Source: Jaltomata sinuosa
Taxonomy: Eukaryota; Streptophyta; Magnoliopsida; Solanales; Solanaceae
Direction: 5' to 3'
Length of the DNA stretch: 64,000 nt
Assembly: GCA_003996215.1 (NCBI GenBank)
Contig: QJPP01003496.1
Location: forward strand, 27,106-91,105
Each line of letters opens with the position of its first letter. Within the stretch, counting starts at the first letter, position 1. The notes below the pieces were generated by a model, which was given only the letters and a program-made list of their open reading frames with translations, was not told the origin of the DNA and did not search any database. The translations under genes were made by a program, and so were the position numbers. Positions 1-10,683 of the stretch are shown here, one piece after another.

Positions 1-1094
1 TAATTGATTCACCAGCATATCTTTCATCCCTTTGATTGATTTCTCTTTCTTTTTATGTATTAGAGTAGCTTAGTAGTTGGATAATTATGGTAAAATGCTC
101 ACATGTTTATTCCATAATTGATTCGACTATCTAATTTTGAAGAAAATATTTTTGGGTTGACAACTTTGTTACTTAGTTATTTATGGTAAATTCGAACCTG
201 CCTCACATTCTACTACTTGATTCTCTATGTTAATTAAAGAAAGAGCTCCCTTGATTTATTATTCTGATTATTTCTTTGCCTTTGGAAAAGCCCCTATTTT
301 TCAACTATATAAACAACCCCCATCTTCAGTAGTTGGAAAAACTTTACACATTCACAACTGTCATAATTTAAAATTTCTCTTATGGGTGAATAAGCTTGTT
401 GATTGCTAACTGTTGGATGTCAAATATTTCTTATTGTTTACTGCACACTGGTTAGTTCCTATCGAAGTAAATTTTAATTCGTATGTATAATTACTTGTAG
501 TTTAGAATACACACTCTAGTTCATCTATGTTTATTTATGAATGCTTTTAGTGTATATGTGCGAATTCACAGAAAATCTGCATGTAGTATCGGTACTCAAA
601 ATTTGTTTCTTGTTGGCTTTTTCCTTGTCCACATGTTGGTAGTTTGTTGGTTTATTCGATTATATTCAGCTCTATTTTGTCTTGTTTTCGTGGAATACAG
701 AGGCCCTAATGCATCCCTATTCCTTGACATAAGCACTGCCTAAGGTCCTTGAGATCCTCAGGAACTCTGACATGTCGAGGGGTGATTCTATGGGGTGTAT
801 TCGGATTTTCCGAATCCTATATTCTGCATTTGACAGGTTATGGTTAGAGGTGGTGAAGAGTTGCCCGGTATTGGGATTTCTGAGGATTGGCACAACCCCG
901 TACTTTATCTTTATATTTAATTTCTTAAAATTCATTTGGTCTGTAATAATAATTATTGTATAAACTCCAACGATATAATAAAATAATTTAGGGGACTGCT
1001 ATGGGGGAGGGGCAAACTACGTGCTAATTGTCTTATTTAATTTGAAACATAGAAAGCATGACTATAGGTATTAACTAAATGGTTTGTTAATTCA
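1..1094. other. AT-rich non-coding DNA
   Basis: I see no gene here. The short open frames have no recognisable domain and no coding-like composition. A small inverted repeat (ATTCGG, 5-nt spacer, CCGAAT) lies at 799-815. The stretch near 990-1010 contains a G-rich run. The segment may be the upstream part of the LTR that seems to end at 2943, but I cannot show its left boundary. Confidence 0.5.
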
Positions 1095-1870
1095 ACTTTA
1101 GATGCCATGTCAATAGGTTTAATGTAGAATTTCGAGCATGCTTATAGTATCCGGTATAATAGTTATAATATGTTCACTGCATGTTCGTACAACTTCCAAT
1201 TCCGCATGTTATTTGCTAAATAATTAATATAACATAATTGGTTATCATGTCTATAGGATGCGAAAAATATGTTAGTTACCATGTCATCGAATTTAAAATA
1301 TGTTTAGCATCACTAAATTAGTTACCATGTTATAGGACTTAAACTAGTTTCATAATTTTAATTTAATCACCATTCTATGGGATTTAAGACCAGTTTTCAG
1401 TTTTTTAAAAATAATTAGCTGCCATGCTTATAAGTTTTAAATATGTTTTAGTGTTTAAAATATTTAACTACCATGTCTATTGGATTTTAATTAGTTACCA
1501 TGCTAAGTTAAAATCTGTTTTAGTAATTAGTTACCATATCATAGGTTTAAAATCAGTTTCAACTTTTTTTAAAAAAGAACAAATTAGTTACCATGTTCTA
1601 TGTTTAAAATAAGCTTCGTTGTTTTTTAAAAATCACGCCTATAAGTCAAATCAGTTTCAGCATGTTTAAAATCAATTAAATTTAGTTAAATTCAGGTTAG
1701 CGTGTTAAAACCAGTTTCAACATGTTTAAAATCAATTTTAGTATATTAAAATAAATGGATGCGTCATCTACAAATTTAAATTAATTTCAGCATGTTAAAT
1801 AAATGAATACCCTGTTCAAAGATTTGTTTACTTTCAACATGTTAATCACTAGATATCATGCTCATAGGTT
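1095..1870. repeat. degenerate minisatellite, units of about 45-55 bp
   Basis: A phrase of the type TTAGTTACCATGT, then TATAGG, then TTTAAAAT, then CAGTTTCAG recurs roughly every 45-55 bases, for example near 1237, 1275, 1319, 1361, 1416, 1468, 1492, 1526 and 1584. The later part (1635-1870) keeps only the TTTAAAATCA and GTTTCAGCATG halves. The units differ by many substitutions and small indels, so the array is old. No function can be assigned. Confidence 0.6.
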
Positions 1871-2943
1871 TAAGTACATAAAATATTAATTGCTTTTTTT
1901 GTTTTAATCACTTCCTTTAAATAATTAAGAGGCCTACTTGACACCATTACATGCTATATGTTTCAAGTCTTTCTTGTTTTGCCTAACGTTAATCCCGAGT
2001 CTAATTAATAAATTTATGATTTTTGTTTGTCTAGACCCATATCCAAAATAGTAAGTCCAATGCCTCTTGTATACTAGGTCGGGACGGGTAGGCATATTAA
2101 GGAATGTTAGACTTTTTTTTTCATTTCTTTAGTGTGCTCTTACGTTTAATAACAACTTTAATAACCAACCTAGGTGGGTAGTCGGAGATGATAGTATGTA
2201 CTCGCTGATTAATACGACCAATCCTTAATTTAATTGCGAAGTATTAATTTATGTTGCATGGGGTGATCCTTTAGGCTAAAAAACCCTCCTTCCCCAACTT
2301 GTTTTTCCTCTTACGTAGGGAGTGATCTACATGATACATCTATGCTTGATAGTCATTGCATTTTGACTAAGAGGTCTTTTAAGACTTCGCACGAGGTTGA
2401 GCGATTACTCCCGAACGTATAGGCTTGATAGTTTTATTTAATTATATTATGTTTGGGGTATTAACTAAATCAAATAGTAATTAGGCCTTCTTCTCTATAT
2501 CATTGTGTCATTTCTATCTTCTCGCTTATCTGATTCTTTTTTGGTTTATTTAGTTATTTGTGTTAATACATAGTTTTCTCGCTTAGATTTAGTATTAATC
2601 AAATTGGCTTAATTACTTGTCTTAAAATAATGTTTTACTTCTTTAATCACCTAGTCTTTTAGTTTAATAAATTATTGGAACTTTGTTTAACACCTAATCC
2701 CCACATAACATATGAATCTGGCAGGGACCCACATTTATGGACCTCGAAAGGTGCTTAACACCTTCCTTTCAAGATAATTTGAACCCTTACCCGATTCTCT
2801 AGTTGCGTAGACCCTAATTTAAATTTAATCATAGTTAGTTAGTATGGTGCCCTAACACGCCTTTAATTCATTATGTGGCAACTCTTCACTCTTTTATCCT
2901 AAAAAGAGTTGTCACATCGAATCCCACAGCGAGAAAAATGGGG
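1871..2943 (+). repeat. probable LTR right end, Tat/Ogre-like
   Basis: Non-coding. The part from about 2700 reads like the U5 end of large plant Tat/Ogre-type LTRs: a block with GGACCTCGAAAGGTGCTTAACACC, then ACCCGATTCTCTAGTTGCGTAGACC, then GTGGCAACTC and a final CAGCGAGAAAAATGGGG. This is recognition by general resemblance, with no second copy in the window to prove it. The similarity appears to stop at about 2943, where antisense Athila gag begins. Confidence 0.35.
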
Positions 2944-3302
2944 CGCATAGTAATCTCGTCTCTTAGTTGCATCATGTGTGGCAGAGGGAAGAATCTTGAA
3001 GTGAACGGCTCAACCAACTCAGCCCAAGATTTTATGGACCCGTTCGACAATTCTTCCAACCACGTTGTGGCTTCCCCCATCAAAGAAAAGGGGAATAGGT
3101 GCAATCAGATGGATTCTTGGGAGATGTTTTGAATAATGTATGGTTGGCAAATCTCCACAAAATTTTGAATATGCTTGTTTGCATCTTCATGTGCTACTCC
3201 ACCAAACAGGCCCTTCATTTGGATCAAGTGAAGCATGGTGCTAGTAACATGAAAGACAATATTTTCCACTGTAGGGGGTAGGCGGATTGCACCCACACCC
3301 GT
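2944..3302 (-). pseudogene. Athila-type gag fragment
   Basis: Read on the minus strand from about 3302 down to 2944, this encodes the central retrotransposon gag domain, which builds the virus-like particle. Visible motifs are GLFGGVAHEDANKHIQNFVE (around 3180-3240), then LFPFSLMGEATTWLEELSNG and RFFPLPHMMQLRDEI. The sense Athila gag at about 30190-30530 has the same domain in the same order. A TGA at 3105-3107 interrupts the frame between ESI and LHLFPF, and both ends are cut: on the right by the LTR at 3303, on the left by the LTR-like DNA ending at 2943. It cannot belong to Athila copy A further right, because the order on the minus strand would be wrong. Confidence 0.8.
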
Positions 3303-3854
3303 TGATGAAATCCAAGTTGCATCAAGATCACTCCCAAGTATCCAAGCTCGCGACCTCCAAGCTTTAAATGGGCTATTCTTGAAGATAGAGGTGCTTGAGC
3401 ACACCTTGATGCCAAAGAGGGGATTTCATGCCTTGATGATTGCTTAGGAAGATGGAAATGAGGCCTAGTTTGCAAATTAGGGATATATTTATAATTTTTA
3501 CTCAAAGAGCCACTTTTGGGCTACTTTTATAATAAATTAGCTTAAACTATAAATAGTGAGAATAGCTCACTTGGAGTGCTAGTTTTTGATGATTATAGAC
3601 TTGTCTTCTCTTGAGAGAATTGAGAGCTTGGTTGAAGCTTTTGTTGGTACTTGTTTGAGAAGGGAATTGCAAGGTTAATTCAATTCCCTTGAGGTTCCTT
3701 TGATAGTTTAGGTGTTTGTTTGGTAATTTTTCAATTGAAGGTTTTGATATCTTTATCATGATTGTCAATTGAACTTTTTACTTGTGTCTAGCTTTTATGT
3801 TCTTATTCCTTGTTCTTAGCTTAGGGTTTCGATTTCATAAATAGGTTTATATCA
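3303..3854 (+). repeat. 5' LTR of the CRM-like element
   Basis: It starts TGATGAAATCC and ends ATATCA just before the primer site, giving 552 bp. It matches 9941-10459 along almost its whole length, including the TATA box and the ATTGAGAGCTTGGTT block. TG...CA ends fit the LTR convention. The left flank is antisense Athila gag. Confidence 0.88.
3548..3555 (+). promoter_or_regulatory. TATA box of 5' LTR (TATAAATA)
   Basis: TATAAATA sits 245 bases into the LTR. The same box is kept in the 3' LTR at 10186-10193, which supports a real U3/R promoter. Transcription would start some 30 bases further on, near 3580. Confidence 0.7.
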
Positions 3855-3856
3855 AT

Positions 3857-3869
3857 TGGTATCAAAAGC
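3857..3869 (+). other. primer binding site, tRNA-iMet type
   Basis: TGGTATCAAAAGC lies two bases after the LTR end. It resembles the tRNA-iMet complement TGGTATCAGAGC used by many plant Ty3/gypsy elements, with one change and one extra base. It would prime minus-strand DNA synthesis. Confidence 0.75.
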
Positions 3870-5115
3870 TTGGCTTAGATTTGTTTCCACAAATCTAGTC
3901 TTGGGATTTGATTTTCTTTAAAAAAAATCCAAAATTTATTTTTGTTTATTTTGTTGTTTTGATGCTAGATTCTTGTTCCCTAGTATCATTTTTAGTCTAA
4001 ATCCAAAGTTTCAAGTCATTTCAAGTTGTAGTGAAGATTCTACCATGGAAGAGTTTTGAATCTTTGAAAACTTGAAGAAATTCAAGTGGGTCTTATTGAT
4101 TTTGGAAAAAATCGAGCTTATTAGTGATTGGGGTTTGTTCCCTAGGTCGAGGGGGAGCTAATCCTAAAATTTGGAGTGCTTTGGTGAAGTTTTGAAGAAA
4201 GGTTTTGTTTTCGGTGTTCTTGGTGTTCTTGAAAATGTTCAAGTGTTTTTGAAGAAGAAGATGGTAAAAGGGTACATTTGATCTTCAAGAAAGAATGTTT
4301 GTTGGCAAAGAATGTTTGTTGGATCCACAAGTGGAATTTATTTTTTTTAATTGAAAAAAAAAATGAAATGAAAAAAAATATCCACGTGGACTGCCATGTC
4401 AGCAGTCAACACTCAGTCAACTGCCATGCAACCAGTCAACTGCCACGTCAGCAGCGACCAGTCAACTGCCAACACAATAGCTGATTGCTGCAAGTTGCCC
4501 ACTCAAACCCTGCACGCGCGTGCAGTACAACTTCAGAGAGTGGTGCATTTTTAGCACCCCAAAATTTTTCTAAGTGTTGGGAAAATTTTCAAGACCCCAA
4601 AATTTTTTCTAAGTGTTGGAACTTTTCAAAACCTCAAAATTTTTGCTAAGTTTCAATTTTTTCCCCTCTTCTACTACTCTCATTCCTCTTCATCTTCTTA
4701 TAATTTCTTTGTTTCTTACAACTAATTAACAACAATTAATTCCTTTTACTTCTTGTTACTTAGTTCTTGAGTCCGCATTTTTTTTCGTGCCAATTTGTTT
4801 TTCTCAACTTTTCTTGCTTATTTTTCGTTGAAGCTTCTTGGCTCTCGTCTGTTAGCTTTGAGGCGTTATTTATAGAGTCAAAAAAGAATCTATTCTTGAC
4901 CTCAAGCAGAGATTGGACCCTTGCAACTCATCAGATTAAACAAGTTTCAACATCGGCTGAACCAATTGTGAGACCACTCAAAGGTGTGTACCCTCGAGCA
5001 ACTTGTGAGGTTATTTACTAACTACTAACTGGTTTGCTTGTTTGTTGAGTGTGTTTTAATAGGTACTATGTCAACGGAGGGGAATAACTGAGTTTCTAAC
5101 AAGGAACCAACACTT
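3870..5115 (+). other. untranslated leader of the CRM-like element
   Basis: Some 1.2 kb without a supported coding frame between primer site and gag. It holds a word array (4384-4524) and then about three imperfect copies of a 40-base unit carrying CAAAATTTTTCTAAGTGTTGG at 4558-4650. The remainder is T-rich with no recognisable feature. Confidence 0.6.
4384..4524 (+). repeat. leader word array CAGTCAACTGCCA and palindrome
   Basis: CAGTCAACTGCCA(T/C)G-type words recur at about 4423, 4434 and 4459, with related GACTGCCATGTCAGCAGTCAAC just before. The array ends in a perfect 14-bp palindrome, TGCACGCGCGTGCA, at 4511-4524. It contrasts sharply with the surrounding AT-rich leader. Function unknown; see findings. 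Confidence 0.7.
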
Positions 5116-6590
5116 GTGGATGTGATGAGGATTTTATCCGACTTAACAAAAAGAATGGGCTTCGTAGAAAATGATATAAGGGAGATGTCACCTCGAGTAT
5201 TTTTTGAGGGACACACAAGTGGGATAGCTCGTCGAGAATCTTCTCAAACCATCTCCCTCACTACCTTCCATCACATATACAATCCATCTCTGCAAATGGC
5301 TACCCCACCCACTCTTGGATGTCCCACTCAAATAAATCCTAATAATCCAAATATCAACCTTAATCCCATTCTAAACCCACAAGCCTACGGCCAACCAAAC
5401 CTTCAAAATCCAAATCCACCACTCCAAAATAAAACTCCAAGAGCCAATGATCCACATGATGATGTTGATGAGTATGACGACAACTATGAAGAACAAATGG
5501 GGAAACAAGGAGCACAAGTGGGGTTTGACAATAAAGGGGGCGGTAGAGGAGGTAGAATGAAAATGCACATGCAATGGGGAAGACATGGCGGTCATCGAGA
5601 CCATGGAAATCAAGAGTTCAATTATGGAAATGATCAATATGGTGACCATGGTAACTATGGAGGTCGTGATCACGAGATCAACTCCATCAAGGTCACTCTT
5701 CCAAATTTTAAAGGTACTAGTAATCCCAAAGAATACCTCAATTGGGAAACTCAATGTGATCGAATTTTCTAAACTAATGACATAACCGAGGTGAAGAAAG
5801 CTACCTATGATATTGCTCAATTTGAAGGGTTTTCTTTGAATTGGTAGGACTCCATAGTAAGAGGTAGACGGGATATGGCAGTCTACATCATCCCTACTTG
5901 GAAACAATTGAAAATGATCATGAGGAGAAAGTATATCACCGAGTGGTACAAGCAAGATCAACTCAAAAAGATCTTCACATTGGGGAAAGGATTCAAGAGC
6001 GTTGAAGAGTATTATGGTGAGTTTCAAACCTTGAAAATGAGGGTTGACTTTGTAAAAGAAGAAGCTTATGCCACTACTCGATTTAGGGCAAGATTGAATA
6101 AATAGATTTCTTCTCAAATTTGCCTTCACAAGTATCCAACTCTAGATAAACGGTTGAAGCGGCTATTGAAGTAGAGGCGGGACTCAAAGAGGATAAACAA
6201 TCCAACCCAAAGGGGTTCTCAAACTCATGGGGTAAGGGCAAGAAGGTTGGAAATTCTTCCAATTGGTCTAAATCCAAAGACACAAGGAAAGAATTCAAGA
6301 AATCGTTTGAGAAGAACCCCCCACAAGAGCGGAATATTCCAAAGCATGTACCAAAAGAAGGAGGCAATAAGCCACTCCAAAGTTTCAAATGTCAAGGTTG
6401 GGGCCATATAATGAGTGAATGTCCTAATAGAAAAGCTTTTGTGATAAGAGAAGAAATTCCTTGTCCCGTGGATGAGGAAGAACATGTGGGTGATTTTGAT
6501 GCTCCCCAAGGTGAAGATGATAACTTTGGGAATGATGAGGAGTTTGCACAAGAAGCCTTGGAACAAGAAGGGGATATCACCATTCCAAAT
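5116..6590 (+). pseudogene. gag pseudogene of the CRM-like element
   Basis: The gag protein would assemble the particle and bind element RNA. The frame opens with ATG at 5116 (MDVMRILSDLTKRMG). It runs through an Asn/Pro-rich and a Gly/His-rich stretch to the capsid-like part (KVTLPNFKGTSNPKEYLNW, then a KQLKMIMRRKYI segment and FKSVEEYYGEFQTLKMRVD), and finally a zinc knuckle at about 6388-6425. Breaks: TAA at 5770-5772, TAG at 5846, TAG at 6103-6105, and a frameshift between 6105 and 6147 into the frame used by the knuckle. The knuckle keeps C...H...C, but its first cysteine position is serine (SFKCQGWGHIMSEC), so metal binding would be impaired. The exact gag/protease border is not marked. 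Confidence 0.85.
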
Positions 6591-7016
6591 TATGGTGCAA
6601 GAAGGGTCATGATTAGACAAGTTATGGATGATCAAAGTCAACGGGAAAACCTCTTCCATGCCAAATGTCTCATCAAAGGTAATGGATATGTCTTAATTAT
6701 GGATAGCGGGAGTTGTGCCAATGTAGCTAGTACTACTTTGGTAAATTTTTTGAATCTTACAACTACAAAACATGTCAATCCCTACAAAATTCAATGGCTT
6801 AATGAATGCGTGGAATTAAAGGTGCAAAAACAAGTGTTGATTAAGTTCAAAGTGGGGGATTACCGCGATGAGATCTTGTGTGATGTTGTTCCAATGCAAG
6901 CTTGTAACCTACTACTTGGAAGACCTTGTCAATTCGACCATATGACTAGACATGATGGAAGAACCAATAGGTACTCGGTGTTGTGGCATGATCACGGTAC
7001 CTTCTTCAACCAATGA
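6591..7016 (+). pseudogene. retroviral-type aspartic protease region
   Basis: Follows gag in the same frame (the frame open from 6411). The active-site region reads LIMDSGSCANVASTTLVNF, with the DSG catalytic triad intact. Further on come HVNPYKIQWLNECVELK and the flap/C-terminal block CDVVPMQACNLLLGRPCQFD, which are typical of CRM-like proteases. The protease would cleave the Gag-Pol polyprotein. The frame ends at TGA 7014-7016. The 280 bases up to the RT contain a Lys/Glu-rich linker in broken frames. Confidence 0.82.
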
Positions 7017-7289
7017 CACCATTGCAAGTTGGGGAGGTATATCAAAAGATGAGGGAACTTAAGGAAAAAGGCAAGGGTGGGGGAGAAGGAAGTAGTACGG
7101 AAGTTGCCAAAGAGGGAGTAGCAAAATGAAGGGAGTCTAAGGGAACGGACAAGTTTGCCCTCTTGTCAAATTATAAGGAGATTAAGGAGGAGGTGGAGGA
7201 ACAAAGATTGGTGATCCTTATCATGCATAGGGATTACTCCTTTCTTACTAATGAACTAACCTCTTATTTTCCTAGCTCTATTTCTTATC

Positions 7290-8640
7290 TTTTGTAGGAT
7301 TATGAGGATGTATTTCCCGAGGAACTCCCAAGGGGATTGCCACCCCTTAGAGGAATAGAACATAAAATAGACTTTATCCCAGGGTCCCAATTTTCAAACA
7401 AGGCAGCTTATCGAAGCAACTCAGAGGATACAAAGGAACTTCAAAGGCAAGTTGAGGAACTTATAGCTAAAGGCATTGTGAAAGAAAGCATGAGTCCTTG
7501 TGCGGTACCGGTCATCTTAGTTCCAAAGAAGGATGGGACTTGGAGAATGTGCATGGATTGTCGAGATATCAATAATATAACGGTAATGTATCGCCATCCC
7601 ATACCTTGTTTAGATGACATTCTTGATGAGTTGAATAGTTCTTGCATCTTATCTAAGATTGAGCTTAGGAGTGGTTACCATCAAATCTGGATGAAACCTG
7701 GTGATGAGTGGAAAACCGCATTCAAGACCATGTTTGGTCTATATGAATAGTTGGTGATGCCTTTTTGTCTCACTAACGCTCATAGAAATTTTATGCATTT
7801 GATAAATCATGTGATGAAGACATTCATTGGCAAGTTTGTGGTTATTTATTTTGATGATATCTTAATGTATAGTAAAACCATGGATGAGCGTGAGGCACAT
7901 TTGAAATATGTGTTTGAGGTACTTCATCATGAACAATTGTATGCTAATGTATCAAAATGCTCATTTTGTGTTGATGAGGTTGTGTTTTGGCTTTTGGTGA
8001 GCTTAAGAGGCGTTGAAATGGATGAATCCAAGATAGACACCATTAGGAATTGGCCAACACCTACATCTATAGGAGATGTTTGGAGTTTTCATGGGTTGTC
8101 TAGTTGCTATAGGCAATTTGTCAAGGGTTTTAGCACTATAGCTGCTCCCTTGACCGAGGTGATCCAAAAGGATAAACTTTTTTCTTGGGGTGATAAGCAA
8201 GCGAAGGCTTTTGATTCCTTGAAGGAAATGCTTAGCTCCACACCATTATTGCAATTACCCAATTTTGAAAAGATATTTGAAGTTGAATGTGATGCTAGAA
8301 AACTAGGTATTTGTGTCGTTTTAATGCAAGACCAAAAACCAATTGCCCATTTTAGCGAAAAGCTCAAAGGTGCAACTTTGAATTATTCTACTTATGATCT
8401 TGAATTGTATGCTTTAATTCGTGCATTGGGTAATTGGCAACATTACTTGTGGCCTAAAGACTTTTTGATTAGAACCGATCATGAGTCTTTGAAACATCTT
8501 AGGGCCCAAGGAAAGTTGAACAAAAGGCATGCCAAATGGATTGAATTTCTTGAAACATTCCCCTATGTGATTCATTATAAAAAGGGAAAGGATAATGTTG
8601 TGGAGGATGCCTTGTCTAGAAAACATGGCTTGATCAATAC
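7290..8640 (+). pseudogene. reverse transcriptase and RNase H region
   Basis: Copies element RNA into DNA and removes the RNA. RT blocks in order: KGIVKESMSPCAVPVILVPK, DGTWRMCMDCRDINN, motif A as KIELRSGYHQI, the LTNA block, and the YFDDIL active site at about 7850. RNase H follows with FEVECDA, STYDLELYALIRAL and IRTDHESLKH, so its acidic residues are present, and ends at GKDNVVEDALSRKHG. Odd points: the motif A aspartate is glutamate (IEL), a TAG at 7748-7750 stops the frame between motif A and the YFDD box, and the fingers block reads LTNAHRNF instead of the usual Pro-containing form. The frame is otherwise continuous from 7337 to about 9040. Confidence 0.9.
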
Positions 8641-9905
8641 TTTGTCTTCTAAATTATTGGGGTTTGAATGCTTAAAGACATGGTATCCCAAGGATCCCAT
8701 TTTTGCTAAAATCTTCCAAGATTGTGAAGAATGGGAAAGGAAAAGGTGGCTTCGGGATAGATCTTCTATTCCCTATTCCAAGTTTGATGGTTTGTTGTTT
8801 AAGAATAAGAGACTTTGTGTGCCCATGAGCTCTTGGAGGGAAATTTTTGTGAGGGAGGCACATGATGGAGGATTAATGGGTCATTTTGGTATTGATAAGA
8901 CCTTGGGGATTCTTGAGGAACAATTTTATTGGCCTAAAATGCATAATGATGTTGCTAGAATTTGTAGCCAATGTGTTGAATGTAAAAGTGCTAAATCTAG
9001 ACTTCTTCCCCATGGTTTGTACACCGTCTCCCCACCCCTCAAAGGCCTTGGCTTGATATTTCTATGGATTTTGTTTTGGGTTTTCCAAGGACTAAAAAGG
9101 GAAATGATAGCATTTTTGTGGTTGTTGACCGATTTTCAAAGATGGCTCATTTTATTGCATGTTATAAATGTAATCAAGCTTCTCATGTTGCATATTTATT
9201 TGCTGATAATGTGGTCAAGTTTCATGGTATTCCTAAGACCATTGTGAGTGATAGAGATCCTAAGTTCCTTAGTCGCTTTTGGAAGGAATTGTGGGGTAGA
9301 CTTGGTACTAAATTGTTGTTTTCTATCTATTGTCACCCACAAACCGATGGCCAAACCAAAGTTGTCAATAGGACTTTGGGTTCTATGCTTCGAGCCATCG
9401 TGAATCGAATTTTGACTTTTTGGTAAGAACATTTGCCTTTAGTTGAGTTTGCTTATAATAGAGTTATTTATAGCACTATTGGCATGTATCCATTTGAGGT
9501 TGTTTAGGGTTTTAACCCTCTAACCCTTTTAGATCGCACCCCTTTGTCTCAAGATGTTGTTTTGAGTTTAGATGGAAACAAAAGGGCTGAGGCTATGAAG
9601 AAATTGCATGAAAAGGTGCGACTTCACCTTGAGAAAAAGAATCAGGATATGTCCAAGAAAGCAAACAAGGGTCGTAAGAGAGTCGTGTTTGAACCAGGAG
9701 ATTGGGTATGGGTACACTTTTTCAAGGAGAGGTTTCCCACCAAGAGGAAGACCAAGTTGATGCCAAGAGGTGACGGTCCATTCCAAGTGCTTGCAAGGCT
9801 CAAAGATAATGCCTGCAAGGTTGACCTTTCATCGGAGTATCAAGTACACAACACTTTCAATGTTTGTGACCACTCACTCTTTGATAATGTAATGGTGATC
9901 CTTTA
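8641..9905 (+). pseudogene. integrase region of the CRM-like element
   Basis: Integrase would insert the cDNA. The HHCC zinc domain is visible (REAHDGGLMGHFG, then ICSQCVECKSAKS). The catalytic core starts with MDFVLGFPR at about 9064 and has the second aspartate in VSDRDPKF. The third catalytic position reads GQTKVVNRT, with Lys where the family has Glu, so this copy could not be active. A frameshift lies near 9040, and stops occur at 9424-9426 and about 9508. The C-terminal part has the basic block KANKGRKRVVFEPGDWVWVH and the barrel-like segment GDGPFQVLARLKDNACKVDL. A frame change just before 9900 leads into a short tail running into the polypurine tract. Confidence 0.88.
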
Positions 9906-9926
9906 AATTTGAAGACAAATTATTTT

Positions 9927-9940
9927 CAAGAAGGGGATAG
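9927..9940 (+). other. polypurine tract
   Basis: CAAGAAGGGGATAG directly before the 3' LTR start TGATTC. It would prime plus-strand DNA synthesis. In the third frame the same bases continue the pol tail (KTNYFQEGDSD), so the tract overlaps the old coding end. Confidence 0.75.
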
Positions 9941-10459
9941 TGATTCAATCCAAGTTGCATCAAGGTCACTCCCAAGTAGCTAAGCTCGCGAGCTCCAAGC
10001 TTTACAAGGGCTATTCATGAAGATAGAGGTGCTTGAGCACACCTTATTGCCAAAGAGGGGATTTCATGCCTTGATGATTGCTTGGGAAGAAGGGAATGAG
10101 GCCTAGTTTTCAAAGTAGGGCTGTATTTGCAATTTTTACTCAAACAGCCACTTTTGGGCTACTTTTGTAATAAATTAGCCTAAAATATAAATAGTGAGAA
10201 TGGCTCACTTAGAGTGCTAGTTTTTGATGATTATAGACTTGTCTTCTCTTTAGAGAATTGAGAGCTTGGTTAAAGCTTTTGTTGGTACTTGTTTTAGAAG
10301 GGAATTGCAAGGTGAATTCAATTCCCTTGAGGTTCCTTTCATAATTTAGGTGCTTGTTTGGTAATCTTTCAATTGAAGGTTTTGATATCTTTATCATGAT
10401 TGTCAATTGAACTGCTTACTTGTGTCTAGCTTTTATGTTCTTATTCCTTGTTCTTAGCT
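9941..10459 (+). repeat. 3' LTR of the CRM-like element, right end missing
   Basis: Starts TGATTCAATCC and matches 3303-3822. TATAAATA is kept at 10186-10193. The last ~30 bases of the LTR are absent and the sequence changes abruptly after TTCTTAGCT to an antisense Tekay LTR. Confidence 0.88.
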
Positions 10460-10683
10460 ATCAAAGTCAAAAGTTAAAGCATGAGATGAAAGTCAAACCT
10501 CAAAATAAGATATCATAAGGCTTAGAAAACTTGAAAACATTCATACGGGAGTTTCTCTTAACCAACATAAACCATGATGAGCTACATGGAGTCCAGTGTC
10601 ATACACCCACACCAAAAGAGGTTGTCCTAACCGGTCAATGTTAGAACCTTATCTATCAAGATCCTGTCATAAGCCATAGAGAG
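10460..10683 (-). repeat. antisense Tekay-type LTR scrap
   Basis: Its reverse complement aligns with 16260-16460 and 23260-23460 of the sense Tekay LTRs. Shared blocks include GACAGGATC, GACACTGGACTCCATGTAGC and GAAACTCCCGTATGA. It is cut on both sides, by the CRM-like LTR and by Athila copy A. Confidence 0.85.

Larger units (their letters stand above)
3303..10459 (+). mobile_element. Ty3/gypsy chromovirus, CRM-like, near complete
   Basis: A structurally almost complete LTR retrotransposon. The order is LTR (3303), tRNA-iMet-type primer site (3857), leader, gag, protease, RT, RNase H, integrase, polypurine tract and second LTR (9941). The two LTRs are easily aligned by eye at roughly nine bases in ten. 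The 3' LTR stops about 30 bases short at 10459, where an antisense Tekay LTR scrap begins, so no target-site duplication can be read. Integrase follows RNase H, as in Ty3/gypsy. Placement in CRM rather than Reina rests on the general look of the protease and the post-integrase tail and is tentative. Several stops, frameshifts and lost catalytic residues make it a dead copy. Confidence 0.9.

Noticed and set aside
1..2943. host promoter or gene
   Set aside because: No coding frame or splice pattern; right part resembles an LTR end.
3857..3869. possible tRNA gene remnants at primer sites
   Set aside because: Only the short primer-site words are present; no cloverleaf or internal promoter boxes at any of the four sites.
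5371..6129. 252-codon minus-strand open frame
   Set aside because: Antisense shadow of the CRM-like gag; composition follows the sense codons.
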